From Sporomusa sp. KB1 (GTDB lineage Bacteria > Bacillota > Negativicutes > Sporomusales > Sporomusaceae): a stretch of DNA of 64,000 nucleotides. The notes under the pieces are model-generated. The model was not told the DNA's origin, ran no database searches, and was given only the letters and a program-made list of their open reading frames with translations. The stretch's first letter is position 1, and every line of letters begins with the position of its first letter. Positions 19,879 through 28,972 of the stretch are shown here, one piece after another. The DNA lies in NCBI RefSeq assembly GCF_007830295.1, contig NZ_VLKC01000001.1:143773-207772 (forward strand). Direction: 5' to 3'. The position numbers were made by a program, and so were the translations under genes.

Positions 19879-20565
19879 TCAGTCTAACTCCATTTTTTTT
19901 ACATTACCCATTTGGAAGTCCTCGCCAATACGAACCTGCCCCAAACAGTACGAACAAGTGGCTGCCGGCATGGAAAACCGCAGTTGACTGCCAATAAGAC
20001 TTTCAAACTCCGCGGCGTTACAAAATAATTCTTTGGCTTCCTGAGCTCCTTGCCCGGTAATGCCATTGAGATGAACAATTACTGCCCGGGGATTGGCCTG
20101 TTTGACGCGAAAAGCAAAGACCTCCCGTTCCCCCTGCGAGACGATGTCCCCTTTGGTAATCACAACAATATCAGCCAGTTTTAGCATTGGCCCAATTTTC
20201 CGCGGGGTCTCAACACCACTCAAATTATCAATCACACATACCGCCAGCGCCCCGCGGATATGCGGTGAACAACGGTTGCATAGTCCGGCGCTCTCACTGA
20301 TTAACATCGCAAAGCCTTTCCGGTTTGCCCACGCTACACAATCTTCAATATTGCTGACGAAAAAATGGTCTGGGCAAATATTGCCTGACAGTCCAGTCTT
20401 GGCAACTATACCCTTTTTTTGATAAAATTCCTGATCTTTAGTCGATAAGCAATCAAATTTGACAACCGCCACTTTCATTTTGTCATGCTGCAAGACTTCA
20501 GCAATCTTGGCAATCACTGCCGTTTTCCCTGCAGAAGGCGGACCGGATACTGTAATTAACTGCAT
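19879..20565 (-). CDS. G3E-type GTPase (HypB/UreG-like) with Cys motifs
   Basis: A 228-residue P-loop protein. Walker A GPPSAGKT is at residues 8-15, an ESAGLCNRCSP segment sits where UreG and HypB carry ESGG/ENVG near their metal-handling loop, and the guanine-specificity motif is TKGD near residue 138. Extra cysteines occur as CNRC and as CSYC near residue 208. This is the layout of GTPases that deliver metals to nickel or cobalt enzymes. First gene of the operon GTPase-ATPase-trmO. Which enzyme it serves is unknown; a Ni-CO dehydrogenase gene lies 12 kb away but not in this operon. Confidence 0.75.
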   Translation of the reverse strand: MQLITVSGPPSAGKTAVIAKIAEVLQHDKMKVAVVKFDCLSTKDQEFYQKKGIVAKTGLSGNICPDHFFVSNIEDCVAWANRKGFAMLISESAGLCNRCSPHIRGALAVCVIDNLSGVETPRKIGPMLKLADIVVITKGDIVSQGEREVFAFRVKQANPRAVIVHLNGITGQGAQEAKELFCNAAEFESLIGSQLRFSMPAATCSYCLGQVRIGEDFQMGNVKKMELD

Positions 20566-20711
20566 AATTTCACCGCCGTTACATATTCTGTATTTTTAAA
20601 TACAATATCACAAAATAAAACATAAAACAACATAATTGTCTGCTTACACTATATCAGGCTATTTATGTTTGTTTTAATTCGTTTACGTTTTTATTTTTGG
20701 AACCACAATCA

Positions 20712-21656
20712 CTAACGTTTTCCCTGCTCAAAGGGCTCCCCGGATGCACGCGGCGGTTGTGTTGTTTTCGAAAATAAAACAAGTACAAGCAACGTAACAA
20801 TATACGGGAATGTTTTAAGTACTAAGCCCGGTATATGCGCCAAAGCCGGAATAGCCTGTGCAGATGTCGCTATCGTGCTGGCAAAACCAAAAAAAAAGGT
20901 TGCCCCTAAAATACCAAGCGGTTTCCATTGTCCGAAAATCAGTGCCGCCAAAGCTAAAAAACCTAAACCGAATACCGTGCCACTAAACTCACCTGAATAG
21001 GTTGTCAGGACAATGGCACCACCCAGCCCGGCACATGCGCCTGATATGATGACCGCTATATAACGTACCAACTGAACATTAACCCCTGCCGAATCAACGG
21101 CCTGCGGATGTTCCCCACAAGCTCTAAGACGCAGTCCGAAAACAGTCTTATATAAGACAAAATAAGCAGCTGTCAATATAAGCAGCGTGAGCCAGGTTGT
21201 CGCATAAGTATTGACAAATAACAAATTTCCGACCAGCGGCACATCACTAAGTACCGGTATATCAAACCGGGTAAACGGGCTAATCTGGATGTTGCCGCTG
21301 CCTGTCATATTGCGGGCGATAAACACGGTAAGCGCACCGGCAATCATATTGATAGCCGTTCCACTGATTACCTGATTAGCATGTAAACTAATACTGGCAA
21401 ACGCATGCAACAGGGAAAATAGCGCACCTGCCAGCACCGCCGCTAACAGCCCCAGCCAGAGAGCCTGACTATGCATAACCGGCTGCAAAACTGAGATTGT
21501 GATCGCTGCGGCAAAAGAGCCGATAACCATTAAGCCCTCCAGCCCAATATTAACCACCCCACTGCGCTCAGAATACAGACCACCAATCGCAGTAATAAGC
21601 AAAGGAATGGCAAACGCAATTGCATAAGGTGAAATCTGCTGCAAAACCTGCCACAC
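20712..21656 (-). CDS. nupQ: Nucleoside ABC transporter permease (NupQ-type)
   Basis: A 314-residue integral membrane protein of the BPD_transp_2 family. The region IGGLYSERSGVVNIGLEGLMVIGSF near residues 23-47 is characteristic of the second permease of BmpA/PnrA-type nucleoside importers. GTG start after GGAGGGG, one base downstream of the nupP stop. It pairs with NupP to form the membrane channel. It is the last gene of the importer operon. Confidence 0.9.
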   Translation of the reverse strand: MWQVLQQISPYAIAFAIPLLITAIGGLYSERSGVVNIGLEGLMVIGSFAAAITISVLQPVMHSQALWLGLLAAVLAGALFSLLHAFASISLHANQVISGTAINMIAGALTVFIARNMTGSGNIQISPFTRFDIPVLSDVPLVGNLLFVNTYATTWLTLLILTAAYFVLYKTVFGLRLRACGEHPQAVDSAGVNVQLVRYIAVIISGACAGLGGAIVLTTYSGEFSGTVFGLGFLALAALIFGQWKPLGILGATFFFGFASTIATSAQAIPALAHIPGLVLKTFPYIVTLLVLVLFSKTTQPPRASGEPFEQGKR

Positions 21657-21657
21657 A

Positions 21658-22722
21658 TTAAGCCCCTCCTTTTTGCCTGTTTAGAAGCTTGTCAATACCT
21701 TTTTCAATAAGTACACTTGTGGCCGCAAAATAGATAATTGTGGCAATAATAGTGTCGGCAATTTCCGGCGGTATGCTGGTCATAGCATTCATAAAGCCTT
21801 TACCGGAATATAACAAGCCGAAAAATAACGCAGCTCCCAGGACTCCCCACGGCGAATTAGCCCCCAATAAAGCTACTGCAATACCGTCAATTCCTTGTGA
21901 CGGCAATATCCCAATTTGAAGGTTGGTAGCATAACCACAGTATAGTGTCATACCGCCCAATCCGGCCAGAGCCCCGGCAATCACCATCGAAAGAATAATA
22001 CTGCGGCCAGCATTAATACCTGCGTATTCCGCTGCATAGCGATTAAATCCCACAGCCTTTAATTCAAACCCGAGTGTTGTTCGTTGCAATATGAATACAC
22101 TAAGCAGCACGGCGGCAATGGCCAAAAAGATCCCCAGGTTAATATACGACCCGTCAAATAACTGTGAAAGCCAATCAGTACGTAGTGAAGCGGCTACCGG
22201 GATATTCCGGGATTCTGTTTCAAACGAGCCCTTGAAGTAGGCTGGCACAAGATAGTATACCAGCCAGTAGGCTATCCAGTTAAGCATTATCGTAGAAACC
22301 ACTTCATGAACATTAAACCTGGCTTTAAACCAGCCTGGTATTGCCCCCCATAAACCGCCGCATACCATTGCCGTCAATACCATGGCAGTTAGCAGCAGCG
22401 GCTTGGGTATATCCACTGTCAACCCCACAGCAATAGCACAAAAGCCACCGATTAACATCTGACCGGCCGCCCCAATATTAAAAAGACCGGTTTTAAACCC
22501 GAAAGCTACTGATAACCCGGTAAAAATCAAGGGCACAGCTGTTGCTATTGTGTTCCCGACCCGTTCCAAACTCATTAACCCGCCACGAAATAAAAACTCA
22601 TAGCCAGTTACCGGATCATGGCCGGCTAAAAACATAAAAACGGCTCCGGCCAGCAGGCCTAATAGAATGGTCATCAATAAAATGAGAGCCTCTTTTTGAC
22701 TTTGACAATTTATTTTTGTCAA
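21658..22722 (-). CDS. nupP: Nucleoside ABC transporter permease (NupP-type)
   Basis: A 354-residue permease with about nine hydrophobic segments and the family stretch GLSVAFGFKTGLFNIGAAGQ near residues 68-87. It is the larger permease of the BmpA-type importer. The start is TTG inside a TTGA overlap with the nupO stop, with AAAGGAGG 8 nt upstream, so the two genes are translationally coupled. Confidence 0.9.
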   Translation of the reverse strand: MTKINCQSQKEALILLMTILLGLLAGAVFMFLAGHDPVTGYEFLFRGGLMSLERVGNTIATAVPLIFTGLSVAFGFKTGLFNIGAAGQMLIGGFCAIAVGLTVDIPKPLLLTAMVLTAMVCGGLWGAIPGWFKARFNVHEVVSTIMLNWIAYWLVYYLVPAYFKGSFETESRNIPVAASLRTDWLSQLFDGSYINLGIFLAIAAVLLSVFILQRTTLGFELKAVGFNRYAAEYAGINAGRSIILSMVIAGALAGLGGMTLYCGYATNLQIGILPSQGIDGIAVALLGANSPWGVLGAALFFGLLYSGKGFMNAMTSIPPEIADTIIATIIYFAATSVLIEKGIDKLLNRQKGGA

Positions 22723-24242
22723 TAGTCTGCCTCCTTTCGAATACCGGCCATCATCATACCGAGGTCATTTTCATTTGTGGCATCAGCCTGGACCAACCCA
22801 ATCAATTCGCCCTGACTAAGAACCGCAATACGATCGGAAAGATTCAAAATCTCCTCCAGTTCCAAGGATACCAACAGCACCGCATAGCCGGCATCCCGCT
22901 GTGCAATTAACCGTTTATGAATATACTCAATCGAGCCAACATCAAGACCTCTTGTCGGCTGTACGGCAATCAGTACCTTAGGATTTAGACTTAATTCCCT
23001 GCCAATGATGGCTTTCTGCTGATTACCGCCTGACAATAGCCTGGCGATCGTAACAGAACCTTGTGCGGCACGAACATCAAAATACTGCATAATCTCTTTA
23101 GCGTAATGCCGCACAGCAGGGCGGTTTAGCACATAGTTTTGGGAAAACGGCGGCCGGTCATATACCTCAAGCACCAGATTATCTTCCAGGCTATAGTCAA
23201 GCACCAGGCCCCGTTTCTGGCGGTCTTCCGGCACATGTGCCAATCCGGCATCAATCCGCTCTTTAATTGGTAAGGAAGAAATATCATTGCCTTGTAATAG
23301 AATCTGGCCTGTCTGAATCTTTCTAAGACCGGTTATAGCATCGACTAGTTCTGCCTGCCCGTTGCCGTCTATACCGGCAATACCGAGAATTTCGCCGGCA
23401 TGTACACAAAAAGATATTTTTTTAACGGCCGGCCTCTTGCTCTGGTTAAGTACTGTCAATTCCTTGATTTCCAGTAGAATTTCCCCTGGAGAGTACCCCG
23501 CTTTTTCCACTTTTAAAAAAACCGGCCGCCCGACCATCATCTCCGCCATCTCTTCTTTACTGCATGCAGCTACATCTACAGTACCAATGCATCGTCCCCG
23601 TCTTATCACTGTACAACGGTCAGCTACCGCTTTAATTTCTTTTAGCTTGTGAGTAATGAGAATAATAGCCTTTCCCTCTGCGGCAAGGTTTTTCATAATC
23701 TCAATAAGGTCGGCAATTTCTTGTGGCGTAAGAACAGCTGTCGGTTCATCAAAAATCAGGATTTCTGCAGCACGATACAACATTTTTAAAATTTCTACCC
23801 GTTGCTGCATGCCTACGGAAATATCCTCAATTTTTGCATCCGGATCAACATTCAGCCCATAACGCTCCGATAACTCTTTTATCCGCCGGCTTGCAGACCG
23901 GGTGTTGACAATGCCAAACCGGCTAGGCTCAATCCCCAAAATAATGTTTTCCGTAACGGTAAAGTTGTGAACTAATTGAAAATGCTGATGAACCATGCCA
24001 ATTCCCAAATCAATGGCAACGTTCGGATTACTAATCCGGACTTCCTGCCCCCGCAGCCGTATTCTGCCACTATCTGGCTGATACAGTCCGAACAGAATAT
24101 TCATTAACGTGGATTTACCTGCGCCATTTTCCCCCAATAATGCATGGATTTCACCTTGCCGAACAGTTAATGTAATAGTATCATTGGCGACAATCCCTGC
24201 AAACTCTTTGCGGATGCCCAGCATTTCTACAACATACTCCAC
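22719..24242 (-). CDS. nupO: Nucleoside ABC transporter, double ATPase (NupO-type)
   Basis: A 507-residue protein with two ABC cassettes in tandem, as in ribose and nucleoside importers. The first has GENGAGKST near residue 37 with a degenerate signature (VGMQQRVEIL); the second has a degenerate Walker A (GIDGNGQAE) and LSGGNQQKAIIGRE near residue 406. It powers the NupP/NupQ channel. GTG start with GGAGG upstream. A strong hairpin (24324-24386) lies between the binding-protein gene and this one. Confidence 0.92.
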   Translation of the reverse strand: MEYVVEMLGIRKEFAGIVANDTITLTVRQGEIHALLGENGAGKSTLMNILFGLYQPDSGRIRLRGQEVRISNPNVAIDLGIGMVHQHFQLVHNFTVTENIILGIEPSRFGIVNTRSASRRIKELSERYGLNVDPDAKIEDISVGMQQRVEILKMLYRAAEILIFDEPTAVLTPQEIADLIEIMKNLAAEGKAIILITHKLKEIKAVADRCTVIRRGRCIGTVDVAACSKEEMAEMMVGRPVFLKVEKAGYSPGEILLEIKELTVLNQSKRPAVKKISFCVHAGEILGIAGIDGNGQAELVDAITGLRKIQTGQILLQGNDISSLPIKERIDAGLAHVPEDRQKRGLVLDYSLEDNLVLEVYDRPPFSQNYVLNRPAVRHYAKEIMQYFDVRAAQGSVTIARLLSGGNQQKAIIGRELSLNPKVLIAVQPTRGLDVGSIEYIHKRLIAQRDAGYAVLLVSLELEEILNLSDRIAVLSQGELIGLVQADATNENDLGMMMAGIRKEADY

Positions 24243-24323
24243 ACCCTGACAACCTCCAATCCCGCGAAATAGCTGTTCCTTCTTGCTGATATTTAATCCC
24301 CCAAAAATGATTATTTCTTAAGA

Positions 24324-24386
24324 TAAAAAGTAGGTCCGGATAAGAGAGCTGCTCGTACAGCTGAGCTCTCTCCCCAATCCGGACCT
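24324..24386 (-). terminator. Intra-operon terminator/attenuator between nupN and nupO
   Basis: AGGTCCGGAT (24332-24341) pairs with ATCCGGACCT (24377-24386), with further pairing inside (GAGAGCT and AGCTC segments). A T-tract follows on the minus strand. It probably lets partial read-through, so that the binding protein is made in excess of the membrane parts. Confidence 0.75.
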
Positions 24387-24444
24387 ATTCTTGCCCAGTA
24401 CATTCAGGTGAATTTGGGTTATCAGCAGCTATTACGGCATAACT

Positions 24445-25545
24445 TTAACGCAATAACCCGTCACCTTTATCAGCAACCGTTACTTTACCTGCTTTCATAC
24501 TATCAACAATTTCTTTAATCTTACTTGTAACCTCTTCCTTGAGATTTGGGTTCTTAGCAGGAAGGCCAATACCATCATTTTTTACATTAAAAGTAAGTAT
24601 CTTGCCGCCGGGGAAATCGCCCTCCTTTACACTTTTAACCATATCATAAGCTGCCTGATTAACGCACTTCATCGCCGAAGTCAAAATAACTGATTTTGTC
24701 TTGTTTTCATCATAATAACCTTGTGCATATTGATCTACATCGACGCCAATAACCCAAACTGGTTGTCCGCCTTTTGTCCGTGCTACCGCTTCATTAATTA
24801 CTCCAATACCGACACTGCCGGCTGCGGCAAAGATGACATTGACGCCTCGGTCATACATTTGCGCAGCCAGTTGCTGACCTGCCGCAACATCATGAAAAGT
24901 GCCCTGATAAATGAAGTTTTCGGTTTTCAGGCTAATTTGAGTCCCCAAATTGGCATTAGCGTATTTTATACCTTGTTGAAAACCCCAATTGAAACGCTGC
25001 ACAGATGGAAACTCCATGCCGCCAATAAAACCAAATTCACTGGTCTTACTCTGTAAAGCAGCCGCAACACCTGCCAGGAAACCGGATTCATGTTCGGCGA
25101 AGTTAATAGCTACTGTATTCGGCCCAACCTTAACTTTACTGTAATCGTTGCCTGGATGGGGAACTCCATCCAAAATTACGAATTTGGTATCCTGATACTT
25201 TTCTTGCGCTGCATAAATCGAATTTTCAAACTTAAATCCGGGGGTAAAGATTAGCCTGTAGCCCGCATCATGGAAATTGGCAATCTCTTTATCATAATCG
25301 GCTGTTGTCGTACCGGATGGTCGCAAATATTTGGGCTTAAAATTGAAATCCGTTCCTGCCTTGACAAGGCCTTCCCATGTTGCCTGATTAAATGACCTAT
25401 CATCAATTGTGCCGGCATCTGTACTCATCCCCACCAGGAGACTCCCTGCAGTCGAAGCTTTAGTCTCTTGTGTACCGGAACAACCAACAAACAAAATTGA
25501 CAAACCAAAAATCAATAAAAATAACAACAGCCTTCTACTGTACAT
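24445..25545 (-). CDS. nupN: BmpA-family nucleoside-binding lipoprotein (NupN-type)
   Basis: A 366-residue lipoprotein. The signal peptide ends in the lipobox FVGC at residues 19-22, followed by the BMP domain (GMSTDAGTIDDRSFNQATWEG near residues 39-59, VFAAAGSVGIGVINEA near 235). BmpA/PnrA proteins bind purine or other nucleosides at the membrane surface and hand them to the ABC importer. ATG start after AAGGGGGAAA. First gene of nupN-O-P-Q. The ~260-base leader upstream shows no purine riboswitch that I can recognise. Confidence 0.92.
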   Translation of the reverse strand: MYSRRLLLFLLIFGLSILFVGCSGTQETKASTAGSLLVGMSTDAGTIDDRSFNQATWEGLVKAGTDFNFKPKYLRPSGTTTADYDKEIANFHDAGYRLIFTPGFKFENSIYAAQEKYQDTKFVILDGVPHPGNDYSKVKVGPNTVAINFAEHESGFLAGVAAALQSKTSEFGFIGGMEFPSVQRFNWGFQQGIKYANANLGTQISLKTENFIYQGTFHDVAAGQQLAAQMYDRGVNVIFAAAGSVGIGVINEAVARTKGGQPVWVIGVDVDQYAQGYYDENKTKSVILTSAMKCVNQAAYDMVKSVKEGDFPGGKILTFNVKNDGIGLPAKNPNLKEEVTSKIKEIVDSMKAGKVTVADKGDGLLR

Positions 25546-25712
25546 GTCTTATTTCCCCCTTATATCTGCCAGTTATAAATATTTTCTCCATCCGCACAAT
25601 GTATCCTGCTAGGCTGGCTACATTTCCCATAAAAGTTTCACCATCACTTTCGCCGTCACAGGTATTAATCTACCCAAACGTCCAACACTGCCGCTTGATG
25701 TGAATTTTTAAA

Positions 25713-25747
25713 GTGAACTTATTTCAGCATAGCTGAAACAAGTTCAC
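25713..25747. repeat. Palindromic hairpin, possible dispersed repeat and terminator
   Basis: GTGAACTT-A-TTTCAGC-ATA-GCTGAAA-C-AAGTTCAC is a near-perfect 16-bp hairpin. It follows the 50-residue ORF on the minus strand and could end its transcript (TTTAAAAA after it). The right two thirds recur at 34395-34421. Confidence 0.65.
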
Positions 25748-25809
25748 TCAACAATATTAAATATATCTCATTTTCATTTCTACCTTCCTTCAACTTTATT
25801 GAAGAAAAA

Positions 25810-25962
25810 TTATCTTTCTATGCTCTGATCTACAAGTTCCTGAGCCATCCGGGCATATTCATCATCAGACACATTACTGTTGACAATACAGTTCAGCCAT
25901 AAAACCGAGCTGAATATACCAACTATCATCACAGCGACAATACCACCGAACAGCTTTTTCAT
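25810..25962 (-). CDS. Small single-pass membrane protein (50 aa)
   Basis: An ORF of 50 residues starting MKKLFGGIVAVM. One hydrophobic helix covers about residues 5-24, followed by a short charged tail with SDDEYARMAQELVDQS. GGTGA lies 7 nt before the ATG, which supports translation. It could be a small inner-membrane protein or an uncleaved signal anchor facing outward. I do not recognise the family. It lies between the ubiB-family gene and nupN and is followed by the hairpin at 25713-25747. Confidence 0.6.
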   Translation of the reverse strand: MKKLFGGIVAVMIVGIFSSVLWLNCIVNSNVSDDEYARMAQELVDQSIER

Positions 25963-26398
25963 AACAATCACCCTTTCCTTCTTGCAAAATTACATTCATC
26001 TTTATCCATAGAGCTTATCACCTGGAGTCGACTCAAAGTCAATAGCTTTTTTGTCAGGTTTTAGTTTTTATACGCTAAAAGCGATTTAAAAAACCGCGAA
26101 AGTACTAGCTTCAGTACCTTCACGGCTTATTATTCCCTTGTAAATCCAATCGCAACTATTTGTTAGTATAAAAACCATTCCCTCAAATTTTTAAATCTAT
26201 TTTCTCGTATTTTAAAGTAGAGTATACGATATATAATATGTTTTTTTGGAAAATGATAATTTCTTAAATCGAAAATTCGCACTAGAACCGGCCTTGCTAA
26301 ATAAGGATTTTTCTAATAGAATCTATCTCATAAGAAACAATAATTATTACTCTCTAACTACTTTACTCCCTGAAATATAATTTGAATAGGAGAATTTT
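25963..26398. other. Intergenic region upstream of the UbiB-family gene
   Basis: About 435 very AT-rich bases. It holds the hairpin at 26088-26133. TTGCTA and TAGAAT spaced 17 bases apart near 26296-26324 could be the plus-strand promoter. Nothing else is recognised. Confidence 0.4.
26088..26133 (-). terminator. Hairpin with T-tract on the minus strand
   Basis: CCGCGAAAGTACT and AGTACCTTCACGG (plus strand, about 26092-26126) pair with two wobbles. The minus strand then reads TTTTTTAAA. It stands upstream of the 50-aa ORF with no gene above it on that strand, so it is either an attenuator for that ORF or a relic. Confidence 0.45.
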
Positions 26399-28075
26399 AT
26401 GTTTAGTAAACAGCTGCGTCATATAAATCGATACCGTCAAATTGCTACTGTTTTAGCAAACCAAGGGTTTGGCTATCTTATCGAAGAAATGGACTTCATC
26501 AAAAAAATTCCCTATCATGAACGGTTACGGATAAAACCATTTGCAGTAAACTCAATTGACCTTGGTGAAAGAATTCGGATAGTCTTGCAGGAACTAGGTC
26601 CTACCTACATAAAATTAGGCCAAATCGCCAGTACTAGACCAGATATTTTACCGAGTGAAATTATTGTTCACTTAGAAAAATTGCAAGATGAAGTGTCTGC
26701 TATTCCCTTTGAACAAGTTCAAAATTTAATTAAAGAAGAACTGCGTGCTGACATTGAGGAGATATTTCTCGAATTTGATTCTCAACCGTTAGCAGCAGCT
26801 TCTATCGGACAAGTTCATGTAGCAACTTTAGAATCAGGACAAAAAGTAGCAGTAAAAGTTCAACGTCCCGGCATTGCTGCCGATATTGAGACAGACCTGG
26901 AAATTCTATTTGAAATTGCTGTTGCAGCTCAAAATCGCTTTCAATGGGCAAAGCAATACCAGATTGCCGATATGGTTGATGAATTTGCTAAATCTCTTCG
27001 TAGAGAACTTGACTACACCATAGAAGCACGTAATACTGACAAAATTTCTATTCAATTAAAAGATCAGACAGACTTTTATATTCCTACTATCTATTGGGAT
27101 TATTCTACTAAAAGAATTCTTACCACAGAATTTATCCAAGGCATAAAAGTAAACCAAAGTGATCTACTTTTACAGCAAGGATATAATCTTTCATTGATAG
27201 CTAATCGTTTTGCTAAAGGAATTTTCCATCAGATATTTATCGAAGGATTTTTCCATGGAGACCCGCATCCCGGAAATATAATCGTACTGCCAAAAGAAGT
27301 GATTGGTTTTTTAGATTTTGGTATGGTAGGAAGATTGGGCTCCGAGATGAAAAATAGTTTATCTTCATTACTGCTAGGACTTAAACGTAATAACACAGAC
27401 GATTTGATGAAAGCTATTCTTAGAATAGGAATTGTTTCACCTGAGGTAAACCTGCGGCAATTACGAGATGATGTTGAACTTTTTAAAGATACATATTATG
27501 GACTGCCTTTGAGTAAAATCAGTATTGGTAAGGCAATTACCAACTTTTTCAGAATTGCTCAAAAACATAGCATACGAGTCCCGTCCGATCTGGTATTAGT
27601 CGGCAAGGCATTACTCACTGTAGAAGGTGTTGTAAAAAAACTTGACCCAGCTTTAAGTCTTATTGATATTGTGGAACCTTTTGGTGAAAAATTGTTGCTG
27701 GAAAGAATGCATCCTAGAACGATTGCCGAGTCAGTATGGAAAACAGCAACTGACTTTGGCGATTTCTTTAATGATATTCCTAGAAATGCAAAGGAATTAA
27801 GCAGAGTTATAAATCACGGACGTTTACATTTGGACGTATCCTTTTCTGAAACAGAGCTCTTTTTAAAACACCTTGCTCAAATTAGTAATCGAATATCGGT
27901 AAGCATAATGCTATTAGCTTTTAGCATTTTAATGGGTAGCATTATAATTAGTTTTTCCCTAATGGGACAAGCCTCTCTTTTATGGAACTTTCCTATTGTT
28001 GAAATTGGTTTTTTTATTGCCATACTTATGTTTGTATGGGTACTATATGGGATAATACGTTCGGGCAAACTTTAG
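26399..28075 (+). CDS. ABC1/AarF/UbiB-family atypical kinase
   Basis: A 558-residue protein of the UbiB family. The KxGQ motif (YIKLGQIASTRPDILP, near residue 77) is followed by the Ala-rich loop AAASIGQVHVA near 140, VAVKVQRPG near 154, the catalytic-loop-like FHGDPHPGNI near 286 and LDFGMVG near 306. Two hydrophobic segments end the protein (about residues 500-555). UbiB proteins are membrane-anchored ATPases or kinases needed for ubiquinone synthesis in proteobacteria; Firmicutes-type members have no settled role. ATG follows AGGAG. It stands alone and ends at a strong terminator. Confidence 0.9.
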   Translation: MFSKQLRHINRYRQIATVLANQGFGYLIEEMDFIKKIPYHERLRIKPFAVNSIDLGERIRIVLQELGPTYIKLGQIASTRPDILPSEIIVHLEKLQDEVSAIPFEQVQNLIKEELRADIEEIFLEFDSQPLAAASIGQVHVATLESGQKVAVKVQRPGIAADIETDLEILFEIAVAAQNRFQWAKQYQIADMVDEFAKSLRRELDYTIEARNTDKISIQLKDQTDFYIPTIYWDYSTKRILTTEFIQGIKVNQSDLLLQQGYNLSLIANRFAKGIFHQIFIEGFFHGDPHPGNIIVLPKEVIGFLDFGMVGRLGSEMKNSLSSLLLGLKRNNTDDLMKAILRIGIVSPEVNLRQLRDDVELFKDTYYGLPLSKISIGKAITNFFRIAQKHSIRVPSDLVLVGKALLTVEGVVKKLDPALSLIDIVEPFGEKLLLERMHPRTIAESVWKTATDFGDFFNDIPRNAKELSRVINHGRLHLDVSFSETELFLKHLAQISNRISVSIMLLAFSILMGSIIISFSLMGQASLLWNFPIVEIGFFIAILMFVWVLYGIIRSGKL

Positions 28076-28132
28076 AAAATATACCAATATCATTCTACTT
28101 CTCACGTAATATTCAGAGAAAAATCCAGTGAT

Positions 28133-28185
28133 AGAAAAAATGAGCCGGCTGAAGTGTCAGTAACTTAGCTGGCTCATTTTTTTTT
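28133..28185. terminator. Bidirectional terminator
   Basis: AAAAAATGAGCCGGCT (28135-28150) and AGCTGGCTCATTTTTT (28167-28182) form a 16-bp stem with one wobble, flanked by A- and T-tracts. It serves both the UbiB-family gene and the convergent secreted-protein gene. Confidence 0.9.
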
Positions 28186-28244
28186 GCAGTTAGTGATTTA
28201 GTTGGAAATAACCTTGCCTCATTAAATTACTTTTTTAATGAACG

Positions 28245-28763
28245 TTAAGAACCATGAATTGTCTGAAGGACCTGAGCGACCTCATTACCAACCATGTCTG
28301 ATAGCGTATCCACTACTGATGCAGCTTCAGTTCCATCCGGACGAGTAACTGATTTATCCACAATATAAGCGTTATCGGCTGTAGAATAAGCCTTTAAATC
28401 GAGAGCTACATCCAGTGGCCGAACAGATACCAAAACAATATAATTCACATGGCGATCATTCCCGTATTTAGCCAATTCTTCGAGGGTAGCATCGGCTGCG
28501 CTATTGACGTTACAGCGGTTAAGATCCCGTAACACCTCATTTCCAGACTGTACTTCACTTCCTAAAAGCAAGACGTTTATCTTAAATCGAATTACTTCGT
28601 TCAGCGCCTTATTTAGGATATCAACTCCCGGAATATAGTGACCGGACGTGTCGATAAATAGAGCGACAGCTGCAGTCGCATTACTATCGGCAGCAGCAGC
28701 AGGACTGGTAGTTGAACTTATGATAACCAGTGCCAATAGAAAAGCCATCAAAACTTTTTTCAT
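28245..28763 (-). CDS. Exported protein of unknown function
   Basis: A 172-residue protein with a Sec signal peptide ending near AAAA-DS (residue 25). The mature part alternates strands and helices (VALFIDTSGHYI, INVLLLGSEVQSGNEVLRDLNRCN, VNYIVLVSVRPLDVALDLKAYSTADN) and ends in a helix NEVAQVLQTI. The pattern resembles small periplasmic domains that bind other envelope parts, but I do not recognise the family. GAGGTG precedes the ATG. Confidence 0.65.
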   Translation of the reverse strand: MKKVLMAFLLALVIISSTTSPAAAADSNATAAVALFIDTSGHYIPGVDILNKALNEVIRFKINVLLLGSEVQSGNEVLRDLNRCNVNSAADATLEELAKYGNDRHVNYIVLVSVRPLDVALDLKAYSTADNAYIVDKSVTRPDGTEAASVVDTLSDMVGNEVAQVLQTIHGS

Positions 28764-28886
28764 TAGATTATCACCTCATTTGGTTAAATATTGTATTATC
28801 TTTCGGACTATTACATCATAGCGCAAAGTTGACAAATATACAAAATAATTTAGAGCAATTCCCCCATTTGACATTTTTAAAAAACA

Positions 28887-28935
28887 TTGACAATAAAACG
28901 TTAATATATTAACATTTTATTGTTAGTATGTTAAC
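28887..28935 (+). promoter_or_regulatory. Promoter with two palindromic operators before the zinc-ribbon regulator
   Basis: TTGACA at 28887-28892 with TAACAT at 28910-28915 (17-base spacer). GTTAATATATTAAC (28900-28913, a perfect palindrome) overlaps the -10, and GTTAGTATGTTAAC (28922-28935) lies 22 bases further, centre to centre. Two helix turns of spacing suggest two dimers bound on one face; the downstream gene product is the obvious candidate ligand. Confidence 0.65.
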
Positions 28936-28972
28936 ATTCAAGAGATTATACGTACTGAAAGGAAGGATAATC

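Noticed and set aside
25546-25712. A purine or other known riboswitch in the nupN leader.
   Set aside because: The leader lacks the conserved loops of purine riboswitches on either strand, and I could not fit another class.
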